NCBI GenBank assembly: GCA_019413955.1 | Contig: DXMX01000003.1 | Coordinates: 62,058-71,239, forward strand | Source of the DNA: Collinsella sp. | Lineage (GTDB): Bacteria > Actinomycetota > Coriobacteriia > Coriobacteriales > Coriobacteriaceae | Reading direction: 5' to 3' | Length of the DNA: 9,182 nucleotides | Part shown: one piece after another, positions 1 to 5,402 of the stretch | How the letters are laid out: each line of letters starts with the position of its first letter | Position numbering within the stretch: the stretch's first letter is position 1 | Position numbers and translations under genes: made by a program | The notes under the pieces: model-generated | What the model was told of the DNA's origin: nothing | Databases searched by the model: none | Seen by the model: the letters and a program-made list of their open reading frames with translations, nothing else

Positions 1-133
1 GGGAATCGCGCCCGCGCTCCGCGCGTGCGGACCGCTGCGGCGCTTGCGCGCCTTGCGAGCTCCGCTGGCAAACGCTCACGCGTTTACTCAGCTCCGCGCC
101 CTCACGGGGTTCGATTCCATGTGGGGGCTGCAT
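1..133. other. GC-rich non-coding stretch with short repeats and hairpins
   Basis: I see no convincing gene here; a small plus-strand reading frame crosses it but runs on through the complement of the tRNA and has no ribosome binding site. The stretch holds three copies of GCTCCGC (16-22, 59-65, 91-97), a hairpin AAACGC-TCAC-GCGTTT (70-85), a smaller palindrome GCGC-TT-GCGC (40-49), and 7-base ends GGAATCG (2-8) and CGATTCC (112-118) that are inverted copies of each other. Bases 106-118 match the T-arm of the neighbouring tRNA in inverted orientation. It may be an intergenic repeat element or decayed tRNA material; the window edge cuts off its left context. Confidence 0.5.
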
Positions 134-163
134 AAAAGAAAAGGACCCCTTTGCAGAGGTCCT
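134..163 (-). terminator. Intrinsic terminator of the tRNA-Phe transcript
   Basis: On the minus strand the arms AGGACCTCT (163-155) and AGGGGTCCT (150-142) form a 9-bp stem, with one G-U pair, around a GCAA tetraloop (154-151). A T-rich tract TTTTCTTTT follows directly. It begins 14 bases after the tRNA discriminator base, as expected for a single-tRNA transcription unit. The other side of the stem has no T-tract on the plus strand, so it should act in one direction only. Confidence 0.92.
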
Positions 164-176
164 AAACAATTCAAGG

Positions 177-249
<73 letters not shown>

Positions 250-260
250 ATTTGAGGTGT

Positions 261-275
261 GCCTTGTTTCAAGGC
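261..275 (-). repeat. Perfect hairpin in the tRNA-Phe leader
   Basis: GCCTTG-TTT-CAAGGC is a perfect 6-bp inverted repeat with a 3-base loop. It lies between the -10 box and the mature tRNA. The predicted transcription start falls at about 275, so the hairpin would sit at the very 5' end of the precursor, 11 bases before the RNase P cleavage point. It could affect leader stability or processing, or be a protein-binding site. Confidence 0.6.
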
Positions 276-281
276 TTGATT

Positions 282-309
282 AGTATAACCAAGGACGCGT
301 CCCGGTCAA
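282..309 (-). promoter_or_regulatory. Sigma-70-type promoter for tRNA-Phe with A/T-rich upstream element
   Basis: On the minus strand a -35 box TTGACC (309-304) and a -10 box TATACT (287-282) are separated by 16 bases; each matches five of six consensus positions. Directly upstream, 314-332 is a run of A/T bases resembling the UP element of strong stable-RNA promoters. The predicted start, about 7 bases past the -10 box, leaves a leader of roughly 25 bases. Confidence 0.85.
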
Positions 310-372
310 CCGAGAATTTTAAAAAAGTTTTTGAGCACAGCCTCGGTTCTATAAATCGGCACGTCAGAGGCA

Positions 373-660
373 TCAGCCGGCAGCAAGAAGTTTTTCACTC
401 AGAGCCGCACGGGCAAACTCACTTGGCGTCATCCCCTCGGCAGCCGCCCGTCGACGAATGGCCTCCTTCATTCCCAGAGGAATCTTGACCGACAGCGTTG
501 CCGTCCCCTCACCTGAGAGCGGGGGCCGTCCATGCACGATCCCACCAACGGTGTGTTCGCCATCCGGAAACTCTCCGCGCTCGTACGACTCGCACCACGC
601 GTCAATCATTTCATCCGTTACAACCTGACCATTAGCGGCCGTATACGTCTTGCCCATCAT
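373..660 (-). CDS. Ribbon-helix-helix antitoxin of a toxin-antitoxin pair
   Basis: A 95-residue protein. The C-terminal part looks like a ribbon-helix-helix (CopG/Arc-type) DNA-binding fold: a short strand TATLSVKIP (about 53-61), a first helix (62-74), a turn, and a second helix beginning TPSEFARAAL. The N-terminal part, with DEMIDAWCESYERGEFPDG and a following GRPPL, resembles the N-terminal segment common in actinobacterial antitoxins, which usually contacts the toxin. The expected role is to neutralise the upstream gene's product and repress their shared promoter. The start ATG at 660 overlaps the toxin stop by four bases (ATGA), with GAGGGG just upstream; a second ATG at 657 is an equally good start. 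Function is inferred from motif and gene pairing. Confidence 0.8.
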   Translation of the reverse strand: MMGKTYTAANGQVVTDEMIDAWCESYERGEFPDGEHTVGGIVHGRPPLSGEGTATLSVKIPLGMKEAIRRRAAAEGMTPSEFARAALSEKLLAAG

Positions 661-923
661 CGACCCCTCTGCCGAGCTCGCTCGATCTCTTGCCAGAATT
701 TCTTCTGAACCGGAGACAGGGCATGAATAATGAGCCATCCACGAATTAGTTCGACCGCAACAAGTTCCACACTTCGACCATCTGGAAGCCATCCAATGGC
801 AAGCCATCTCGGCGGCTCGTCCTCCGACTCGCGGCGAATGCACTCAGTAACCGCGAACCAGGCACCTAGTACCTGCTTTTCCGTCAAGTGTTTTTTGGCG
901 TTCGGATGGATCTCAACATCCAT
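657..923 (-). CDS. Small toxin-like protein, probable partner of the RHH antitoxin
   Basis: An 88-residue protein starting at ATG 923, with AGGAG seven bases upstream. It begins MDVEIHPNAKKHLTEKQV and continues with an alternating strand pattern (PRWLAIGWLPDGRSVELVAV, then GWLIIHALSPVQKKFWQEI). That size and layout fit compact BrnT- or RelE-like RNase toxins, and the toxin-first order with an RHH partner is that of brnT-brnA. I do not recognise a precise family or a proven catalytic set; conserved-looking H6, K10/K11, H67 and the closing basic tail are candidates. The longer upstream frame runs back through the DUF192 gene and lacks a comparable ribosome site, so it is not used. Toxin activity is an inference from size, partner and layout. 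Confidence 0.7.
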   Translation of the reverse strand: MDVEIHPNAKKHLTEKQVLGAWFAVTECIRRESEDEPPRWLAIGWLPDGRSVELVAVELIRGWLIIHALSPVQKKFWQEIERARQRGR

Positions 924-948
924 GCATCTTCTCCTCCATCTTACCCAA

Positions 949-963
949 TTTCGTATGACGAAA
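949..963. promoter_or_regulatory. Inverted repeat, possible operator of the toxin-antitoxin module
   Basis: TTTCGT-ATG-ACGAAA has perfect 6-base arms around a 3-base centre, starting 26 bases before the toxin ATG. It overlaps the best -10 candidate. Ribbon-helix-helix antitoxins usually bind such short palindromes to repress their own operon, so an operator is the natural reading. It has no T-tract and is short, so it is unlikely to be a terminator for the tad operon. Confidence 0.45.
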
Positions 964-978
964 GTCCGCTGTCGCCAA
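950..978 (-). promoter_or_regulatory. Weak candidate promoter for the toxin-antitoxin module
   Basis: On the minus strand TTGGCG (978-973) and TACGAA (955-950) are 17 bases apart. The -35 is acceptable but the -10 is poor. The position, just after the DUF192 stop codon and overlapping the inverted repeat, is what an autoregulated TA promoter would show. No terminator separates the module from the upstream tad operon, so read-through is also possible. Confidence 0.3.
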
Positions 979-982
979 TCTC

Positions 983-1342
983 TTACGCCGGCACTTGCTG
1001 GAGGGCGGGAGGTGTAGCGAGGATTGAAGGGCGTTCCAATACCGCCCAGGCGCCGGGACAGGAGCACATACACCAGGGACATACGTTTTCGTAGCGCGCG
1101 AGGATATTGCCGTCGCGATCGATGAAGGCGATGTCGATGGGATAGGCCATAAAACACGTATGGACCGAAGAGCAGCGTGGAAACGCCATGACGAGCGGCA
1201 GGCCGTTGGCGGCAACCGGACGACGTCCCAGCATGCCGCGCAGGCGCACGACAAACGACTCCGCCACCGCAAACTCGGCCGGCGTCCAACCCAGCCTATT
1301 GAGTGCCCGCGCGTAGGCGATGTAGGACGAGACCGCGGTCAC
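983..1342 (-). CDS. DUF192 family protein at the end of the tad operon
   Basis: A 119-residue protein of the DUF192 (COG1430) family, whose biochemical role is unknown; members often sit beside tad genes in actinobacteria. Family signs are RLRGMLGR (33-40), the VHTCFMAYPIDIAFIDRDG block (60-78; the VHT form of the usual conserved core) and PGAWAVLE (96-103). The GTG start at 1342 overlaps the preceding stop codon (GTGA) and has GGGGGTGG just upstream; longer frames would read back through the pilin gene. Unusually, four cysteines cluster in CPWCMCSC (88-95), with two more at 57 and 63, which could bind metal or form disulfides. No signal peptide is obvious, so location is uncertain. Confidence 0.85.
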   Translation of the reverse strand: MTAVSSYIAYARALNRLGWTPAEFAVAESFVVRLRGMLGRRPVAANGLPLVMAFPRCSSVHTCFMAYPIDIAFIDRDGNILARYENVCPWCMCSCPGAWAVLERPSILATPPALQQVPA

Positions 1343-1815
1343 ATGACCACCCCCGGACGCCATGGATCGACCGTCACCGCACGCTCGTGCGACAACGTTG
1401 TCGGCGCCCCCAGCGGAACGCCAGCGATGCTGAGAGAAGTCGGCCACGGCTCATAGTGCATGGTGCAGGTGTAGGTCCTAAACGTACCGGATAGGGAGAG
1501 CAGGCCACCATCTGATGCCTCCGCGCCTTGCTCGCTCGACACTTCGATCTGCAAGTCATAGCCTTCCATGGCATTCAGAATTTGAGTCTGAACCGTCGCC
1601 GAGGCATCGGCAGAGCTTTCGTCGCCCTCCCCCTCCGACGCCACGGCGTGCGCCAACACGATGTCGGGCACCACGCGGTCGAAGCGCGCGACAGCGCTGG
1701 CAAAGATCATGACGTTGTACACGATGAGTGCCAGCACCAGCAAAACGGGCGTAACCACTGCCATCTCAACCGTCGCTTGGGCGCGCTCCTCGCGCAGACG
1801 CATGCGGATACTCAT
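1339..1815 (-). CDS. TadE-like pseudopilin
   Basis: A 158-residue protein with the class III pilin layout: a short charged N-terminus (MSIRMRLREER), a processing motif AQATVEM (12-18) with the key glutamate at +5 if cleavage follows A12, and a hydrophobic helix (18-42). An exported, acidic, low-complexity region (60-75) and a strand-rich C-terminal part with one cysteine (117) follow. TadE-type proteins are processed by the same peptidase as Flp and are needed for pilus assembly, probably as minor subunits. Its ATG shares one base with the stop codon of the large upstream gene (TAATG), so translation is probably coupled. A second in-frame Met at residue 5 is a possible alternative start. Confidence 0.82.
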   Translation of the reverse strand: MSIRMRLREERAQATVEMAVVTPVLLVLALIVYNVMIFASAVARFDRVVPDIVLAHAVASEGEGDESSADASATVQTQILNAMEGYDLQIEVSSEQGAEASDGGLLSLSGTFRTYTCTMHYEPWPTSLSIAGVPLGAPTTLSHERAVTVDPWRPGVVM

Positions 1816-3968
1816 TACGACCCACCGCCCAGAGCGCCAACCAGCGTGGCGACATCGACGGTGAGCGGGATGGAGCCACCGCCGGGCAGAGGAATCTCCG
1901 CAAGTGTGAACACCGTACCGCTAATGGTGCGTTCGACTTGATATTCCAACGCCTCGCAAAGCGCCTTGGGATCGGTCACGCCCAACGGAATACTTCGCAG
2001 TTTGTCTTGCGTTTGAGAGAGACCCGCAATGTCAGACCCCGGACTCTTAATGACATTGGCGGAATCGGTCAGCACCGGCTTTCGCAGGCGCAAGTCGCAC
2101 GGTTCCAAACCTAGCGCCGCCACGGACGCCGAAACGGTATCGCCGAGCCACGATGCGATGGAGCCCAACGCACCGCCGCCCCCTCCTAGGTCTTTAATCA
2201 TCTCGTCCATAAGTTCGTCGGCCGAACCTTGGATGTCTCCGTATCCCACGAGTAGCCGTCCCCAAACATCCATGACGCCGTCGAGCACGCCGGCAACGCC
2301 GCCCGAGCGTTCCTTCAATGTCGAGAAAAATCGCGAAAGCACGTTGTTTTGCGCCGTCGCCTCATCGGGCGCCAGCACCGCGGCAGAGATAGCACCGCGA
2401 TCGCCAAGCCTGACTGCCGTGTTAAACGAGGAGTTAAGTTGATCGGGGCTGGTAATGTCACCCGAAACTGCAAATGCGACCACGCCGTTGCGTCCAGGTG
2501 GGGCGATACGCGGGCGCTCGCCGGAAAGCTCCTTGATAGCCTGGTCAAATGCATTGCCTGCACGGTCGGCCTCATCCTCGGTCTGACGCATGAGCTCGAG
2601 TTCCTTATTGCGATATTCGACGTATTTCTCCAGCGCCTTTTTGAACTCGTCAAAGTGGTACTCGAAGCCCCTTTCGACGGAAGTCGTAGCAATCGCAACG
2701 TAACCCAAAGACGAAACACCAAAATGGCATTCGCTGCACGTTTCATGGCCGTCAAAAACCGCGACAGACGCCAACCCACCAGGCGTTCCCCTTTTGTAAT
2801 TTGGACAGTCAGTTCCGTAATGCAGATAGGACACTTCATCTAGTTCACTTGTTGGCCAACGTACATCGGTGTAGAGTTCGGTCGTCCGCGCCTCATCTGG
2901 ATTTCGCGGAAGAAAGGGGATGTAGGCGGAAACCTTGCCGTCTTCTTCAGCTATATACGCTCGTTCAACTTCTTCACTCGCATAAGCGAAGAACGCCTTT
3001 CGCACAGCGGAATCTGCCTGTTTTTCTGGGCTCTCGCCAAGTGGCTTCTCGTTCGACAGGCGCTCTCGGTAATATGCCTTCGCACGATCGAGCGCCACTT
3101 GCGGTTCCCACGTAACGCTCGAAGCGTAATGTGGATTTTGAGCACCAGAGAGATCCGTTAGGCTTTTCGCACGCTCCCACATACACGAGTACTTGCCAAT
3201 CGAACTCTCGTCCGACCCACCACAATCCGCCAGCCAAGCGCGCTCTTTAGCCTTCGCCGTGTCCTCAGAAGCCTTCCGCAGCTCCTCGGCCGCACGCTCT
3301 AAATCATCTGATGTGTCTTTAATGGTATCGGTCGAGATCTCTGACCCTTTGAGCGCAGCGAAGTCCGACTCGGATGTCCTGGGCACAGCAAGCGCCGTAC
3401 CGGTATAGGTCACACTATCGGTATCCTGCGCCGACACCGCCTGTGTGGCACGCGCAGCGATCAGATACGGCAGAGCCGTCTCGATTTTCTGTAAGCCTTC
3501 CGATGCGCTTTTGGCAAACTTGTTGCGCGTTTTAATGATCTCAATCCCGGTGTCGACCATATTGCCGGCAACCGGTTCGGCACCCGGGATGAGGATGGCG
3601 ACCAGGCCCGTCCCGATCGTGGCAAACCCCGCCAGGCCCAGACTCAAGATGCTCGCATCAACCACCGTGGCAGCCGTGTGATAGGACGACACTACGTTGA
3701 CACCCGCCAGCGCGCCGCTATCGGCCGCCACCTGGGTATCCCCGGCACGCGACATGCTCCATATCGCCGCGGTCGACGAAAACAACAACGTGAGCACCAC
3801 TAGGATGACCACGGCAGAAGAAAGCGTGGTGTAGGCACCGTCTCCGATAAACAGGTCGATACCGGCGCGGCCCATAAAGCCGCCTCGTTTGCGATGGCAG
3901 CTCGGACGGCGCGTCAAAACGCATCTAGACCAGAAACGCTTAATCCCATGCAGCAATCCACGAATCAT
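1815..3968 (-). CDS. Large TadG-like exported pilus-locus protein
   Basis: A 717-residue protein with one N-terminal membrane segment (about 49-70) followed by DTQVAADSGALAGV (77-90), the DAAALAGA-like signature at the start of TadG-type proteins. The rest should be outside the membrane. It contains helical, charged, probably coiled-coil stretches (about 205-245 and 435-482), a Gly-rich linker (595-599) and seven cysteines (249, 262, 388, 411, 414, 624, 671). HETCSECHF (408-416) includes a CxxCH sequence. No von Willebrand A motif (DxSxS) is visible, unlike classical TadG. Likely roles are pilus tip, minor subunit or anchoring factor. The start at ATG 3968 is backed by GGAGGG five bases upstream; ATG 3875, with GAGG upstream, is the alternative and would trim 31 residues. 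Base composition falls to 43-52% GC in sampled lines of the middle. Confidence 0.72.
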   Translation of the reverse strand: MIRGLLHGIKRFWSRCVLTRRPSCHRKRGGFMGRAGIDLFIGDGAYTTLSSAVVILVVLTLLFSSTAAIWSMSRAGDTQVAADSGALAGVNVVSSYHTAATVVDASILSLGLAGFATIGTGLVAILIPGAEPVAGNMVDTGIEIIKTRNKFAKSASEGLQKIETALPYLIAARATQAVSAQDTDSVTYTGTALAVPRTSESDFAALKGSEISTDTIKDTSDDLERAAEELRKASEDTAKAKERAWLADCGGSDESSIGKYSCMWERAKSLTDLSGAQNPHYASSVTWEPQVALDRAKAYYRERLSNEKPLGESPEKQADSAVRKAFFAYASEEVERAYIAEEDGKVSAYIPFLPRNPDEARTTELYTDVRWPTSELDEVSYLHYGTDCPNYKRGTPGGLASVAVFDGHETCSECHFGVSSLGYVAIATTSVERGFEYHFDEFKKALEKYVEYRNKELELMRQTEDEADRAGNAFDQAIKELSGERPRIAPPGRNGVVAFAVSGDITSPDQLNSSFNTAVRLGDRGAISAAVLAPDEATAQNNVLSRFFSTLKERSGGVAGVLDGVMDVWGRLLVGYGDIQGSADELMDEMIKDLGGGGGALGSIASWLGDTVSASVAALGLEPCDLRLRKPVLTDSANVIKSPGSDIAGLSQTQDKLRSIPLGVTDPKALCEALEYQVERTISGTVFTLAEIPLPGGGSIPLTVDVATLVGALGGGS

Positions 3969-4425
3969 AATCTCCCTCCAGCCATTCGGGACGCGATTGA
4001 TACGAGACATCGACCTTGAGCTCAACGTAGCCGCCCTCGGCGGTACCACCCATAGCCTGCGCAAACGCACCGATCACAGGCAACGGCTTGACCTCGCCGG
4101 AAACGGACACGGACGAGACGCCACCCGCACCGGCCCGGCCAAGCTCGATATCCCACGACAACGGCCCGCCGGCATGAAAGATCGAAACGTTGGGCACTGC
4201 GGCAAGCCGGCGGCGGGTAAACTCCTTAAGATCGTCGTCCTCCGCCGTCGTCGTGGTCATGAGCCGCGCGGTCTCGGCGGCGGCAGACTCCATGACCGCG
4301 CGCGTATAAAGCAGGCACACCGGTTGCAGTGCGAGAAGGATGAGCGTCAGAAACGTCGGCAGCAAAAAAGCAGCCTCGACCGTAGACTGCGCCCGGTCCT
4401 CGCGCGCGATATCAATACAACGCAA
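3940..4425 (-). CDS. tadE: TadE-like pseudopilin (non-ATG start likely)
   Basis: A 161-residue protein in the form chosen here. It shows the TadE pattern: a charged N-terminus, AQSTVEAAFLLPTF (12-25), a hydrophobic helix to about 40, then YTRAVMESAAAETARLM (40-56), which is typical of the family. The C-terminal half is strand-rich and ends in an acidic, Trp-containing tail. It is expected to be a processed minor pilin in the membrane or fibre. The start is uncertain: TTG 4425 gives a 12-residue leader up to the cleavage point, the same as the second TadE-like protein and close to the small pilin, but AAGGA lies only two bases ahead of it. ATG 4476 has no clear ribosome site and would add 17 residues. 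It overlaps both neighbours, suggesting coupling. Confidence 0.78.
   Translation of the reverse strand: MRCIDIAREDRAQSTVEAAFLLPTFLTLILLALQPVCLLYTRAVMESAAAETARLMTTTTAEDDDLKEFTRRRLAAVPNVSIFHAGGPLSWDIELGRAGAGGVSSVSVSGEVKPLPVIGAFAQAMGGTAEGGYVELKVDVSYQSRPEWLEGDYDSWIAAWD
3974..3979 (-). promoter_or_regulatory. Ribosome binding site that decides the TadG-like start
   Basis: GGAGGG on the minus strand lies five bases before ATG 3968, inside the 3' end of the TadE-like gene. It is stronger than the GAGG before the next in-frame ATG (3875), and so favours the longer 717-residue product. Confidence 0.65.
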
Positions 4426-4630
4426 TGTCCTTAGCGCCCGCGGCGGCGTCGATAACCGACATCGAGGCAACGCCATGGGATGCCGCCCGCTCAACCAGCG
4501 CCGCCAAGCGTCCATCGGTGCCAGCACGCCAAAGTCCCGCAATCGCCAGCACGATCGATAGCAGCGCCACCGTGACGATGGCGTATTCCACAGTCGCTTG
4601 GGCAACCTCTTCACGCAGAACGCCATGCAT
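4412..4630 (-). CDS. Small pilin-like protein (Flp/TadE-type N-terminus)
   Basis: A 72-residue protein. MHGVLREEV leads into AQATVEYAIVTVALL (10-24), a class III pilin processing motif with glutamate and tyrosine at +5/+6 if cleavage follows A10. A hydrophobic helix runs to about residue 34. The remaining 38 residues are soluble and Ala-rich, ending in GAKDIALY. It is too short for a normal TadE and differs from the Flp next door, so it is probably a minor pilin or pseudopilin of the same pilus. The start is clear: AGGAGG lies nine bases upstream of ATG 4630, one base after the stop codon of the preceding gene. The end overlaps the next gene. Confidence 0.8.
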   Translation of the reverse strand: MHGVLREEVAQATVEYAIVTVALLSIVLAIAGLWRAGTDGRLAALVERAASHGVASMSVIDAAAGAKDIALY

Positions 4631-4631
4631 T

Positions 4632-5195
4632 TCACGATCCCTCCTTTGAGCTTATTGTTTGCGGGACCAGGCGCACCGCGCGCAGACGACACGAAGCATC
4701 GCCAGCATCCGCGGCAACCGTCACCATATCGACCCAGCCGCGCCCATCGCGCACGATGGCGCCCCATACGTTGCCCTTAATATCGAGATAGCCGCTCAGG
4801 GCGAGCTGGGCCGTTGGCACCTCGCGGTAGGCGCGTAACATATCCGCCGCTGCCTCGGTCATCGGTCGGTCCTCGGACCATGCAAGCCGGACCGCAATCG
4901 CGTTGTCCTCAGGCGAATCCGTCGCAGTGCCAGACCGCTTGTCGAGCGTCCGCAGAAAGGTTTGCGCCGTGACAGCGACATCCGAATCGTCCGCATCTCG
5001 CATCTCATCTTTTTGAGACACCACCGCCGAATCTGAGCCCGAATCGAAGGCGGCCCCAGGACGCTGCTGCTGCGCGGCGTTAAGCCCCCAAAGCACCGCC
5101 GCTATCGCCACGGTCAGGCAAGCAAACACCAGCAGCACCCCGATGGGGCGCTCGCCCTCTACAGGCTGTTGATGCCCTCGCTGATAGCGTTCCAT
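4632..5195 (-). CDS. Single-pass membrane protein of unknown function in the tad operon
   Basis: A 187-residue protein I do not recognise. A short polar N-terminus is followed by one membrane helix (about 18-38), a polar, acidic linker (40-75) and a small folded-looking domain (76-180). That domain has an Ala-rich helix around 112-125 and strands near SGYLDIKGNVWGAIV and WVDMVTV. The bulk is probably outside the cell membrane. It lies between the Flp gene and the small pilin gene, so a role in pilus assembly is likely by position only. The ATG at 5195 overlaps the flp 3' end by 37 bases and has only a weak AAGG about 10 bases upstream. An internal GTG (codon 20) is possible but would remove the N-terminal flank of the membrane helix. 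One cysteine (169) lies in the outer domain. Confidence 0.72.
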   Translation of the reverse strand: MERYQRGHQQPVEGERPIGVLLVFACLTVAIAAVLWGLNAAQQQRPGAAFDSGSDSAVVSQKDEMRDADDSDVAVTAQTFLRTLDKRSGTATDSPEDNAIAVRLAWSEDRPMTEAAADMLRAYREVPTAQLALSGYLDIKGNVWGAIVRDGRGWVDMVTVAADAGDASCRLRAVRLVPQTISSKEGS

Positions 5196-5392
5196 AGATC
5201 TTGGACCTTGCCTTTAAATGCAACGATGGCAATAATCGCGATCACCACAAGCACGCCCACCAAAATGGCGTACTCGGTGGTACCCTGCGCGCTCTCCTCC
5301 CGCAACAGCTCCTTGGCATGCTGGCGAGCGCGGATCGCCCGGCAAAAAGCCCAGTTCCAAGCCTTGTCAGCAACTTCGACCATCGTGTTCAT
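5159..5392 (-). CDS. flp: Flp-type major pilin
   Basis: A 77-residue prepilin of the Flp/Fap family. The leader is long and basic (residues 1-34), followed by AQGTTEYAILVGVLVVIAII (35-54), in which E40-Y41 is the hallmark pair, and a hydrophobic helix to about 58. A short tail, FKGKVQDLWNAISEGINSL, closes the protein. Cleavage by a TadV/CpaA prepilin peptidase after A35 would leave a mature subunit of 42 residues that polymerises into the fibre. It follows tadC after 10 bases and has a strong GGAGG five bases from its ATG, which suits an abundant product. A second in-frame Met at residue 4 is less well placed. It is the only Flp in this window; its 3' end overlaps the next gene. Confidence 0.93.
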   Translation of the reverse strand: MNTMVEVADKAWNWAFCRAIRARQHAKELLREESAQGTTEYAILVGVLVVIAIIAIVAFKGKVQDLWNAISEGINSL

Positions 5393-5397
5393 GTATT

Positions 5398-5402
5398 CCT
5401 CC
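5398..5402 (-). promoter_or_regulatory. Strong ribosome binding site of flp
   Basis: GGAGG on the minus strand sits five bases before ATG 5392 and immediately after the tadC stop codon. It fixes the flp start at 5392. It is among the strongest sites in the operon, fitting a need for more pilin than machine parts, although no separate promoter is visible for flp. Confidence 0.75.

Noticed and set aside
310..372. Terminator for the toxin-antitoxin transcript
   Set aside because: The A/T runs here do not follow a stable GC hairpin, and they are better explained as the upstream element of the tRNA promoter.
657..1289. A 210-residue frame containing the toxin sequence
   Set aside because: The first 122 residues lie over the DUF192 gene in another frame, are Arg/Cys/Ser-rich and have no ribosome site. 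The 88-residue product with AGGAG before ATG 923 is far better supported.
1815..4070. A 751-residue version of the TadG-like protein
   Set aside because: The first ATG has no good ribosome site and lies deep in the TadE-like gene. ATG 3968 has GGAGGG at proper spacing.
3940..4767. A 275-residue version of the TadE-like protein
   Set aside because: The added N-terminus covers the small pilin gene and part of the unknown gene in a shadow frame and is rich in Arg, Trp and Cys. TadE proteins have a short leader before the cleavage motif.
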